Assembly (NCBI RefSeq): GCF_025567095.1
Contig: NZ_JAOQJH010000002.1
Direction: 5' to 3' (one strand)
DNA: 64,000 nucleotides
Source of the DNA: Anthropogastromicrobium aceti
GTDB taxonomy: Bacteria > Bacillota > Clostridia > Lachnospirales > Lachnospiraceae
Below are positions 43,195 to 50,415 of the stretch, piece by piece. Under the pieces are notes generated by a model. That model saw only the letters and a program-made list of their open reading frames with translations, did no database searches and was not told the origin of the DNA. A program made the position numbers and the translations under genes. Within the stretch, counting starts at the first letter, position 1. Each line of letters starts with the position of its first letter.

Positions 43195-43358
43195 ATGTGC
43201 CCTCCTTTAACTGCGAATATGAATATATGTTCTTTGTTGATATAAACAGTATATCATACAACACACAAGGACACAAGCTCAAAACGAGCTGTTGCCTGTA
43301 CAACATTTCGACAAAATTCGACATCATTGTCCGATAATTGCAAAAAGTTTCTTGGCTT

Positions 43359-43463
43359 TCATCCCACGGTTAAAACCGTGGGCTTTCCCACCCGACTTTT
43401 GTAAATTTCAGAATTTACTGCCACCTGAAATGCCTGATTCCCAGGATTTACAAACATGCCCAT
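43359..43463 (-). pseudogene. N-terminal stub of a third AAA/PD-(D/E)XK gene, cut by the IS element
   Basis: Reading the minus strand from the ATG at 43463 gives MGMFVNPGNQAFQVAVNSEI and then Tyr, which matches the usual opening of AAA-ATPase-like (PF09820) proteins. After 21 codons the frame enters the IS left end and stops at 43359. An AAAGGA ribosome site precedes it. It lies 20 bp after the intact paralogue's stop codon, so two family members once stood in tandem. It belongs to a different subtype from the two intact copies, which begin LPIGIE. Confidence 0.75.
43363..43382. repeat. IS left-end hairpin
   Basis: CCCACGGT-TAAA-ACCGTGGG is a perfect 8-bp stem with a 4-nt loop, the kind of subterminal hairpin recognised by Y1 transposases of the IS200/IS605 group. 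Confidence 0.75.
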
Positions 43464-43482
43464 ACTTTCTCATTCCTTTCTG

Positions 43483-45183
43483 TTAATTTGGTTTCACCAT
43501 AACCCGACATTTTTTATGATAAAATGCAATTCCATATTTCAAGATTTTCCGATAACCTTTGTTACACAGCTCCTGCACATAGTTTTTATCCTCGATTTGC
43601 TGTAACGCTCCACGGCAGTCTGTATCAAGGTTCTTTTCATCGCTACTATATTTTAGCTCAATCACAACTCCAATCTCATTCTCTGGTTCTGTTGTCTCTA
43701 TAAGAATATCGCTAAAGCCATCGCCGGACTCTCGATTGGATAAAATCTCCCAGTCTCGCCTGTATCCTAAAATTCCAATCATCAATCCATGATAGAAATT
43801 TTCGTGAAGCGATCTGGCAAAATTATCGCGAATGCTAATCGTTTTTTCCATGTACTCAGTCAGTAGCTGTTCAACAGCCGCTTCATTTGCCGATACGATT
43901 GCATTGCAAAAGTCTTCAAGCAACTTGCCGTTTTGGGCAACCTCCTTGCGAAACAAGGTTAACACACGCTCAATGATAATATTGCAAATCTCTCGATTGG
44001 GAACTGCAAGGCGGTAATATCCATTTCCGATATAACCGCGCTGCGTCAGATAGCCTGTCATAAAAAGTGTACTCCACAGATTGTCGATACTTGAATACAA
44101 TTCCTTATACGTTATCATTTCATCTACCTTTTGTGTGATAAACTCGCCGTTTACCAACCGTTCCAACTCACCTTTTGTCAACATTCCGGGATCATTGATA
44201 CTGTCGATGAAATGATTGATCACATCATTTCCACTTGTATTCATCCAATAATTTTTCGGCTCTGCATTTGGATTGCTGCGATGGTCATCGCAATAATTCA
44301 CAACATCCCACGGACAATAGACATCCGCATTACCAAAGCGATAGCCATCGTACCATTCCCTTACCTGATTAAAATGACGATCCAATCCATAATATTTTAG
44401 CATTGATTTCACTTCTTCATTTGTAAAGCCAAATGTCTCATCAAACTCAACATCGGTAATTGAATACACCTTAAAATTATTTAAGCCCGTGAAAATACTT
44501 TCCTTTGCAATACGCAAACACCCCGTCAGCACAGCAAAAGCAAGACTCTCATTCGTCTTTAATACATTTCCAAAAATATTCCGAATCAAAAGAACCATCT
44601 CGTCATAAAAGCCATTTTCATATGCCTTTGCTAACGGCACATCGTACTCATCAATCAATATAACCACTTTTCGATTAAAATGTTTTTCAAGAAGCTTTGT
44701 CAGCCATAACATACTTGAACTCATAATTTTCATATTCATATCATCATCAAGCAGCTTACAAAATCTTTCTTTTTCATAATCGGTCAACCTACCGCTATTC
44801 TGCAAAAGTTGAAAGCTCGCTGCACTCTGATTTATAATCTCTACGAGTTGGACAACTGCCTCTTGATAAGATGCTGCATCCACGCCTTTTAAACTAATTG
44901 CAATCACAGGATACTTTCCCATATATCGCTCACACAGCGCCGCATTTTTTGAAATATGAAGCCCTTCAAATAAAGAGGGATCCGTTCCTATTTCAAAAAA
45001 TCGTTTTAACATACTCATGTTTAATGATTTTCCAAAGCGGCGCGGCCTGGTAAACAAGGTTACTTTGCTTCTCTTTTCAAGAACTTGCTCAATCAATGCC
45101 GTTTTATCAACATAATAATAGCATTCCTCTCGAATCTCTTTAAAATCTTCGATTCCAATCGGAAGCATGAATTGATTTTCCAT
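43483..45183 (-). CDS. AAA-ATPase-like protein with C-terminal PD-(D/E)XK nuclease domain (copy 2)
   Basis: A 566-residue paralogue of the protein at 12840-14534, colinear along its whole length: LPIGIEDFKEIR, YYYVDKTALI, TRPRRFGKSLN, VVILIDEYDVPLA, the long helical middle with TGCLRIAKESIFTGLNNFKV, and the nuclease motif GFSDILIETT followed by GVVIELKYSSD. Function of the family is unknown. Its 3' neighbour is the stub of another family member. AGAAGGAGGG precedes the start, itself made from a short TTTCTGC triplicate. A role in mobile-element biology or defence is speculation. Confidence 0.85.
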   Translation of the reverse strand: MENQFMLPIGIEDFKEIREECYYYVDKTALIEQVLEKRSKVTLFTRPRRFGKSLNMSMLKRFFEIGTDPSLFEGLHISKNAALCERYMGKYPVIAISLKGVDAASYQEAVVQLVEIINQSAASFQLLQNSGRLTDYEKERFCKLLDDDMNMKIMSSSMLWLTKLLEKHFNRKVVILIDEYDVPLAKAYENGFYDEMVLLIRNIFGNVLKTNESLAFAVLTGCLRIAKESIFTGLNNFKVYSITDVEFDETFGFTNEEVKSMLKYYGLDRHFNQVREWYDGYRFGNADVYCPWDVVNYCDDHRSNPNAEPKNYWMNTSGNDVINHFIDSINDPGMLTKGELERLVNGEFITQKVDEMITYKELYSSIDNLWSTLFMTGYLTQRGYIGNGYYRLAVPNREICNIIIERVLTLFRKEVAQNGKLLEDFCNAIVSANEAAVEQLLTEYMEKTISIRDNFARSLHENFYHGLMIGILGYRRDWEILSNRESGDGFSDILIETTEPENEIGVVIELKYSSDEKNLDTDCRGALQQIEDKNYVQELCNKGYRKILKYGIAFYHKKCRVMVKPN

Positions 45184-45312
45184 AATCCCTCCTTCTACTT
45201 TCTGCTTTCTGCTTTCTGAAAAGCGATGTCATCTCAAAAGTTCACACTGTTGTTTTTTGTTTGTATACTTATATGTTACCTCAAGTCAAGTAATTATGCA
45301 AGCACTTTTTGT

Positions 45313-45345
45313 AAAAGAAAAAGCGCTGCTCTTTGCAGCGCCCCT
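45313..45345 (-). terminator. Terminator of the secreted-protein/ABC operon
   Basis: GCGCTGC and GCAGCGC (45323-45329 and 45335-45341) form a stem followed on the minus strand by TTTTTCTTTT. Confidence 0.9.
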
Positions 45346-45349
45346 TCCA

Positions 45350-46000
45350 TCAAGAAACTCCATCTATTGGCGTAAGTACACCGGCATCCATCTCATACAC
45401 CTTATCACACAGACAACGGATATCCTCCATGTTATGGCTCGCAAGAAGAATCGTCGTCCCCTCTGCCTTTAAATTCAGAAAGATCTGGCGCATTTCCTCC
45501 ACGCCTCTCTTATCCAGTCCATTCATCGGCTCATCCAAAATAATTAACTTTGGCTTTTCCATGATAGCCTGTGCGATTGCAAGCCTCTGCCTCATTCCGA
45601 GTGAAAACTTCGCCACCTTTTTTCTTCCGGTATCTCCTAATCCAACAGTCTCTAATACCTGTTTCACATCTTCCTTTGTGATCCGGTGACGAATCGCCGC
45701 CAGATTATACAGATTGTCATATGCATTTAAATATGGAATAAAATCCACATTTTCAATGATCGCGCCAACATCCTGTGGAAAATCCACATCCTTTCCCACA
45801 CGTTTTTTGCCTACAGTCACCGTACCCTGTGTTGGCTTTAGAAAGCCTAAAATCAGCTTCATCATAACTGTCTTGCCAGAACCATTTCGTCCCACAATGC
45901 CATGAATCAGCCCTTCTTCAAATTCAATCGAAAGCGGCTTTAACACCTCAACCGACCGGAAGCTTTTTGATACACCATCCAATATAATATAAGGTTCCAT
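45350..46000 (-). CDS. ABC transporter ATP-binding protein
   Basis: A 216-residue ATPase: Walker A GRNGSGKTVM, signature FSLGMRQR, Walker B LIILDEPMNGLDK and H-loop ASHNMEDI. It is the last gene of the five-gene operon with two permeases and two secreted proteins, and ends at the terminator. It most resembles ATPases of small ABC-2 exporters used for bacteriocin or antimicrobial peptide export/immunity. The ATG at 46000 is preferred (GAGG 5 bp upstream); a GTG at 46006 is possible. Confidence 0.9.
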   Translation of the reverse strand: MEPYIILDGVSKSFRSVEVLKPLSIEFEEGLIHGIVGRNGSGKTVMMKLILGFLKPTQGTVTVGKKRVGKDVDFPQDVGAIIENVDFIPYLNAYDNLYNLAAIRHRITKEDVKQVLETVGLGDTGRKKVAKFSLGMRQRLAIAQAIMEKPKLIILDEPMNGLDKRGVEEMRQIFLNLKAEGTTILLASHNMEDIRCLCDKVYEMDAGVLTPIDGVS

Positions 46001-46016
46001 ATACACACCTCGCTTT

Positions 46017-46874
46017 TTAGCTATAATCGTATCTGCCTATTTTCAGATTCATGACAGCAAGCGGCACAAGAATCATTCCTGCCAAAAACAGACACGCATA
46101 AGAAAACGTTGGATTAACACGATTAAATGCAGTCGTGCTTAAGTTTCCGACACGACTCATGCTGAATGGAGAGATAAACAACAAATATTTACTTGTCACT
46201 CCGACTCGCACAACCGTTGCCCAATAGTCCATCGCAATTCCGATTCCACCGATTGCAATACCAGGACCACTCGGCCACAGCATATGAAGCATCATAGTCA
46301 GAAAACCAGTTGCCATTCCAATCATCAGGCAAAGAACAATGCATCTGCCAAACAGCTGCAGCGCCGTTGTCTGGCGCATGACCGAAACTGGGAATGAAAA
46401 ATAATTGGAAATTCCATAGCCAAACGGTGCATTTATCATCTTTACAAAGGTTGTCGTCCACGCTGTCTGAAATGTTACCTGCGGCACAATAAGAAGCAGC
46501 AGTAATAAAAATATATATGCAAAATAGATCACTGTAATTGCGACAATATACACGATCTGTCCCCAGAGCCAGCTCCTTCGGGAAGTACGCAGCAGATACT
46601 GGTACACACCATCATCACGATATGGAATGTCACATATAATCAGCACAAAACCAATCCATATAGTAAACGACGTATACATATTGTTGGTCACAACAAGAAA
46701 CATCTCCATAATGCCAATTTTCTGTCCCGACTCCATCAGACCACCACGCACATCACCAAAATAGAGATAGAAAAAGACGGCCAGACAAATACAGATTACA
46801 AGTGTTTTTCCCTGAGACAGACAGCGCTGAAAATTTAATTTTACATAGGCGTTCATTCTTCTCATGCTATCCAT
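46017..46874 (-). CDS. ABC-2-type permease of the secreted-protein locus (second)
   Basis: A 285-residue integral membrane protein with six predicted helices, for example TLVICICLAVFFYLYFG, IWIGFVLIICDIPY and VYIVAITVIYFAYIFLLLLL. A cytoplasmic DDGVYQYLLRTSRRSWLWGQ loop recalls ABC-2 permeases, where this hinge contacts the ATPase. It overlaps the previous permease gene by 8 bp. It has no peptidase or extracellular domain. I cannot assign a named family. Confidence 0.8.
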   Translation of the reverse strand: MDSMRRMNAYVKLNFQRCLSQGKTLVICICLAVFFYLYFGDVRGGLMESGQKIGIMEMFLVVTNNMYTSFTIWIGFVLIICDIPYRDDGVYQYLLRTSRRSWLWGQIVYIVAITVIYFAYIFLLLLLLIVPQVTFQTAWTTTFVKMINAPFGYGISNYFSFPVSVMRQTTALQLFGRCIVLCLMIGMATGFLTMMLHMLWPSGPGIAIGGIGIAMDYWATVVRVGVTSKYLLFISPFSMSRVGNLSTTAFNRVNPTFSYACLFLAGMILVPLAVMNLKIGRYDYS

Positions 46875-47649
46875 TGATCCCCCTCCATTTCATCTCTCGG
46901 TAATAAAGAAATCCAAGCACTGCGTATGCGGCGAGATTCCGGGTGAGGCAGATTATCAATCCGCCGTCAGCAGCCCTTTCCATTCCCACTGGTGTATATA
47001 AAGTCCAGGTCATCAAACCACCCACATAAGCTCCCAGTCTTGTAAGAAGAAATGGCATCGCATAAAATACATAACGGTTTGTACAAAACACAGATACGCA
47101 TAATCCAATCAATACATAAATACCAATCTGAAATGAATATCCCAATGCATACAAAACAGTAGTCGGATAATATCCAATTGATAAAGCCAATTTATACCAA
47201 AAAGGTTCTATGTTCCCAGATATTGTTCCTCCAAAAAGTTGTTTTATTGATTCTACTGTACTTCCTTGTCTTACCGCAGGTGCAATGCTTATACATAAAA
47301 CAAAAAACAACAACACACTTATCATATACAATATAATTCCACTCAATACCGCAGATACAATTTTTGCGAAACAATATTTCATCTGACCAGAACGCATCTG
47401 CATCAACCAGTCATAATGTCCTTTTCGTTCATCAAAATAATTACCCGCTGCTGCTATTGGAAAAATTAACGTCTGTATAAAAGCGGTAACACCATAGTTT
47501 TCTGTAAAATAAAATAAACTTAAAATTCCAGACTCATGGTCAGCTCTCAAATCAGTTTCTACTCCCAATATCATAATTCCAATATACACAATTATACATA
47601 CAAGCGCAGCTGGTTTTTGTAGTATACGTTTTAATTCCCTTCCTATCAT
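46867..47649 (-). CDS. ABC-2-type permease of the secreted-protein locus (first)
   Basis: A 260-residue integral membrane protein with six predicted helices (first helix AALVCIICIYIGIMILG-like, later YCFAKIVSAVLSGIILYMIS). The FDERKGHYDWLMQMRSGQMK loop is the coupling segment typical of ABC-2 exporters. It lies 16 bp after the 334-residue secreted protein gene. Together with the other permease and the ATPase it should form a heterodimeric exporter; cargo could be one of the secreted products or an antimicrobial compound. Confidence 0.8.
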   Translation of the reverse strand: MIGRELKRILQKPAALVCIIVYIGIMILGVETDLRADHESGILSLFYFTENYGVTAFIQTLIFPIAAAGNYFDERKGHYDWLMQMRSGQMKYCFAKIVSAVLSGIILYMISVLLFFVLCISIAPAVRQGSTVESIKQLFGGTISGNIEPFWYKLALSIGYYPTTVLYALGYSFQIGIYVLIGLCVSVFCTNRYVFYAMPFLLTRLGAYVGGLMTWTLYTPVGMERAADGGLIICLTRNLAAYAVLGFLYYREMKWRGING

Positions 47650-47665
47650 AGAGCATCACCGTCCT

Positions 47666-48670
47666 TTACTCCCGATCTGAAATTTTTAAATACTCCGTCT
47701 GAAAATCTTCTTCAAAATCTACTGCCATTGTAAATGTATAGCAATATGGCATTGTCACATCAACAAGACCTGCAAAATACCATAACTGATCTGATCCAGA
47801 TGATGGATCAATCATTTGCTTCACATAAAGTCCGATGTCATATACATACTCATCTTCATTTGTTCCCATATCTATTGGAATATATTGAATTTCAACTTGT
47901 AATGAATCCTCAATTGGATTTGTTTCCAATGGCGGAATCTGTAACCCATTCCATACAGCATCATATACCGCCTGTAATGCATCCTCATCTGAAATCCGCT
48001 GCCGCGTTGAAACACTTTCACGCTCAACAACCTCTGAGGCTTTTTGTATCAACATCGTATATCCCGTATCTTCCATAGAGATTTTCGCAAGCTGACCATA
48101 ATATTCGGTTCCATCACCCTCGCCTCCAATCGAATAGCCCTCTGGCGATAGCTTGATTCCATCCTGCTGCAAATAATAGGTATATACTGCTCGATCACCA
48201 TTTGCAATATCCGTTTGTTTGGTATATTCATCCATTATATCAATATTTAATGCCTGTAATAAATCTTCTCCCTCTTGACGTCTTATTTCTTCATCTGGTA
48301 TTTCATTTTTATAAGTAACGATTATTGCTAAAAAACCAACACCGCTCTGTGAAATCAAAATCGTCCTATCCTCACCATCATATTCATTTCTTTCACTTAT
48401 CAGCGAATCCTGATTTGTAACTAACGCTTCATCCCACTTTCCTTCACCAAAATATGCATCCAGAATTTCAGATGGTCTAAAATCTCTTGCTCTCATCAAA
48501 AGTCGGTCTGCACTCATCGGGTCTACTGCTTCCTCTGCCTGCGTTTCTGATTCCTGTTCGATTCCCGTTTCCTGCTCTGTCTCGTTTTCAGCTCCCTGCG
48601 CCACAAATGAATACATACTGGTCACGCTCATCATTGCCGCTAACATACATACACTGATTCGTTTTCTCAT
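47666..48670 (-). CDS. Secreted protein of unknown function in the ABC operon
   Basis: A 334-residue protein with a signal peptide (1-26, cleavage near AQGA, no lipobox), an acidic Glu/Thr/Gln linker (27-50) and a mature domain of about 280 residues that I do not recognise. Visible features are DRLLMRARDFRPSEILDAYF, a Tyr-rich middle (GDRAVYTYYLQQDG) and a C-terminal beta-rich part (YCYTFTMAVDFEEDFQTEYL). The ATG at 48670 has GGAGG upstream; a start at 48700 would not give a normal signal peptide. Being between the 136-residue product and the permeases, it may be an immunity, maturation or receptor-like partner; inference. Confidence 0.75.
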   Translation of the reverse strand: MRKRISVCMLAAMMSVTSMYSFVAQGAENETEQETGIEQESETQAEEAVDPMSADRLLMRARDFRPSEILDAYFGEGKWDEALVTNQDSLISERNEYDGEDRTILISQSGVGFLAIIVTYKNEIPDEEIRRQEGEDLLQALNIDIMDEYTKQTDIANGDRAVYTYYLQQDGIKLSPEGYSIGGEGDGTEYYGQLAKISMEDTGYTMLIQKASEVVERESVSTRQRISDEDALQAVYDAVWNGLQIPPLETNPIEDSLQVEIQYIPIDMGTNEDEYVYDIGLYVKQMIDPSSGSDQLWYFAGLVDVTMPYCYTFTMAVDFEEDFQTEYLKISDRE

Positions 48671-48699
48671 ACACGTTTCCTCCATTTTTCTTAATAGCA

Positions 48700-48730
48700 C
48701 TTAAGCCTGCAGAATATCTGCAGGCCTAAG
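48700..48730 (-). other. Intra-operon hairpin after the 136-aa secreted protein gene
   Basis: CTTAAGCCTGCAG and CTGCAGGCCTAAG (12 of 13 pairs) with a 5-nt loop, lacking a U-tract. It lies between the first and second genes and would stabilise the upstream transcript or reduce read-through, raising output of the first gene. Confidence 0.65.
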
Positions 48731-48751
48731 CTTCTCTTTTCAATACTCACT

Positions 48752-49162
48752 TTACGGTGTAAACCTTACGTTAAAATTTGCTCCTTTAGTCGATTGTGAA
48801 TGCGTTGCTATTCGTCCTACATAAGTATCTCCGTAAGTGCCATATCCAGAATAGTAATAAAATGTATATGTTCCTGTTCCAAATACTGCTTGTACATCAG
48901 ATACTGCTATTGCTCCACTTGCATTTCTTACACGTGCTGCCAACGGATGTGCATTCACATTTGGATCATAATTGGCAACTGTAGTAAAACTCATTGTCGC
49001 CGGTACTCCAGTCGGAGTTGTTTTCTTTGTTATTGGAGTCGTTGAAAATGCTCCACCCTGTGAAAGTGCATTTGCATAAAACGTTGTATCTGCCAACGTA
49101 GGTACTGCTACGCACGCTGCTACTCCTAATGCTGCTAATGCTCTTTTTAATTTAAATCCCAT
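48752..49162 (-). CDS. Small secreted Gly/Tyr/Thr-rich protein, candidate effector (bacteriocin-like)
   Basis: A 136-residue precursor with a Sec signal peptide (1-24, cleavage near TLA) and a mature part of about 110 residues rich in Thr, Ala, Tyr and Gly. A Tyr-rich strand-like stretch, GTGTYTFYYYSGYGTYGDTY, precedes the C-terminal GANFNVRFTP. No Cys occurs in the mature part. I recognise no family: it lacks the TWDYG-like pattern of lactococcin 972 and the double-Gly leader of class II bacteriocins. It heads an operon with an ABC exporter, is preceded by a LytTR-type repeat, and has a hairpin after it, all typical of a highly expressed secreted effector. AAAGGAG precedes the start. Confidence 0.75.
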   Translation of the reverse strand: MGFKLKRALAALGVAACVAVPTLADTTFYANALSQGGAFSTTPITKKTTPTGVPATMSFTTVANYDPNVNAHPLAARVRNASGAIAVSDVQAVFGTGTYTFYYYSGYGTYGDTYVGRIATHSQSTKGANFNVRFTP

Positions 49163-49222
49163 AATTTACTCCTTTCCTATAATGTTTTTTCGTTTCGTTC
49201 TTGATAAGCTTATCGTGTCTCT

Positions 49223-49292
49223 ACTATAGCAAATGTAAATAAGTTTATGTAAAACTGTCCTTAAAATCAACATTTTTGACTTTCAAATCAAC
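49223..49292 (-). promoter_or_regulatory. Operon promoter with LytTR-type 21-bp direct repeat
   Basis: On the minus strand GTTGATTT occurs at 49292-49285 and again at 49271-49264, exactly 21 bp apart, the spacing expected for a LytTR dimer. Downstream are TTTACA (49253-49248) and TATAGT (49228-49223) with a long 19-bp spacer, a weak promoter that would need an activator. A 12-bp palindrome GATAAGCTTATC (49203-49214) lies at the transcript start. Confidence 0.7.
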
Positions 49293-49302
49293 TTTTCTTC
49301 GC

Positions 49303-50013
49303 TTATTCACCCCAATATTTCTGGATAAGTTGTTTGAAATACTTTATTTTCCCTCTGCTTATCCAGAATTTATCTCCATTTTTCATTACAATTGCCCCAT
49401 TGTGAACACATTCTACAAACGCAAGATTACAAATAGTACCTCTATCAACCCATATAAAATCATAATTCGTAAGTCCTTCAAATATTTCTTTTAATGTTTT
49501 GCGAACTCTTATTTCTCTTTCCCCCTGAACTAAAAATATACTATATTTTCCCTCATGTGTAATACTTTGAATATCTTTATATAAAATACGCCATGTTCCA
49601 GCCTGATTTTTCATAATGTAACATTGTTTTTTTCTTTTTTCCATTGCAGCCTTTACATCTTCTATAATATTCTCAATCTCATCATCAGACGCATTCTTTG
49701 CAATGATTTGAACTGATTTGATTGGAAACGCTAAAGTTGGTTCAAGTTTATCTGCTAAAACTAAGAAAAAGGCTTCAGAATCTCGCTCACGCACAGTCTT
49801 CATTAACTGCTTTTCTTTTTCTGTTCGCCCCTGCTGAATCACCAATATGTATAAATCAAAATACACCCTATCTTCTACTTCATATCGCAATAATGCTGCA
49901 TTCTTAAAATAACTAATTCTAATCATTGTTTCATCTTTTTCAAAAATTTCATTTATCTTCTCTGTTAAGGCAACCGCTTCGTTTTTATCATCACATACCG
50001 CAATTTTAATCAT
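49303..50013 (-). CDS. LytTR-family response regulator lacking the phospho-acceptor Asp
   Basis: A 236-residue regulator with an N-terminal receiver-like domain (1-125) and a C-terminal LytTR DNA-binding domain (about 130-236; YKDIQSITHEGKYSIFLV and FIWVDRGTICNLAFVECV). The acidic pocket is present (VCDD, Asp8/9), but where the phospho-acceptor should be, YFDLYILVIQQG has Val58 in place of Asp. No histidine kinase gene is near. It is therefore unlikely to be controlled by ordinary phosphotransfer; expression level may set its activity. It is the first gene upstream of the secreted-protein operon, whose promoter has a matching repeat. Confidence 0.88.
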   Translation of the reverse strand: MIKIAVCDDKNEAVALTEKINEIFEKDETMIRISYFKNAALLRYEVEDRVYFDLYILVIQQGRTEKEKQLMKTVRERDSEAFFLVLADKLEPTLAFPIKSVQIIAKNASDDEIENIIEDVKAAMEKRKKQCYIMKNQAGTWRILYKDIQSITHEGKYSIFLVQGEREIRVRKTLKEIFEGLTNYDFIWVDRGTICNLAFVECVHNGAIVMKNGDKFWISRGKIKYFKQLIQKYWGE

Positions 50014-50077
50014 AGTCCCTCGTTCCCCCTTTTTGTATTTTTTCTATTGCCAGAAAATTATTTATGTCGTTGTTTAC

Positions 50078-50193
50078 AATATACTATACTTCCACTTAAC
50101 CTACAATACGTCGTATTTGAGACAGATTTTGAAATGTGTCAAAACCTGTCTCAAATACGACGTATTGTCTCTTTTAATTTTCTGTTTTACAAT
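50078..50193. promoter_or_regulatory. Divergent promoters bridged by a perfect 23-bp inverted repeat
   Basis: Bases 50103-50125 and 50146-50168 are exact reverse complements separated by 20 bp; each arm contains the near-palindrome AATACGTCGTATT and a GAGACAG segment. The right arm overlaps the -35 (TTGTCT, 50165-50170) of the peptide promoter (-10 TACAAT, 50188-50193). The left arm overlaps the -35 (TTGTAG, 50106-50101) of the LytTR gene (-10 TATATT, 50083-50078). Both spacers are 17 bp. Symmetric control of both genes by one dimeric regulator is the simplest reading. Confidence 0.85.
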
Positions 50194-50223
50194 AAGAAAA
50201 AAAAGAAAAAGGAGATTTTATCT

Positions 50224-50415
50224 ATGAAAAAATTTAAAGTTGTATGTTTCACCTTATTAGCCGCTTCAGCAATAGCTTCTACCTTTTATTTTACTACTGC
50301 CAAAGCAGCTAACTCCAAAAATCCTGATACTATTATTGAGACAGAAGAGGCTTCCACAGAAGAACAGCCTTCTATTTTGCCACAAAATGATAGACCTAGT
50401 AAAGTTGGTTCATGA
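50224..50415 (+). CDS. Short secreted peptide, candidate signalling pro-peptide
   Basis: A 63-residue precursor: basic start (MKKFK), hydrophobic core (VVCFTLLAASAIASTFYF), signal cleavage near TTAKA-A (about residue 28), then a polar 35-residue tail with an acidic middle (ETEEASTEEQ) and the C-terminal end PSILPQNDRPSKVGS. This looks like the pro-peptides that pair with HTH-TPR (RRNPP-type) receptors. Its stop overlaps the convergent 641-residue HTH-TPR gene by 6 bp. A longer frame from 50047 is ignored because AAGGAG lies just before 50224. Processing, import and signalling are inference. Confidence 0.7.
   Translation: MKKFKVVCFTLLAASAIASTFYFTTAKAANSKNPDTIIETEEASTEEQPSILPQNDRPSKVGS

Larger units (their letters stand above)
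42763..43400 (-). mobile_element. Decayed IS200/IS605-family element
   Basis: The element is marked by the left-end hairpin at 43363-43382 and the tnpB fragment. Its left end abuts TTAC (43404-43401 on the minus strand) within the N-terminal codons of an AAA-like gene, in keeping with the short-target, non-duplicating insertion of the family. The right end is lost, so the lower boundary is approximate. Confidence 0.7.

Noticed and set aside
41715..43463. Integrated element using the tRNA genes as attachment site
   Set aside because: No integrase and no repeated tRNA 3' end was seen; the IS remnant explains the only mobile DNA.
48752..49162. Lactococcin 972 or class II bacteriocin
   Set aside because: No double-Gly leader, no TWDYG-type pattern and no C39 peptidase in the exporter; kept as an unknown secreted protein.
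49203..49214. GATAAGCTTATC palindrome as a Fur box
   Set aside because: It has no central spacer base matching 7-1-7 and the locus shows no link to metals.
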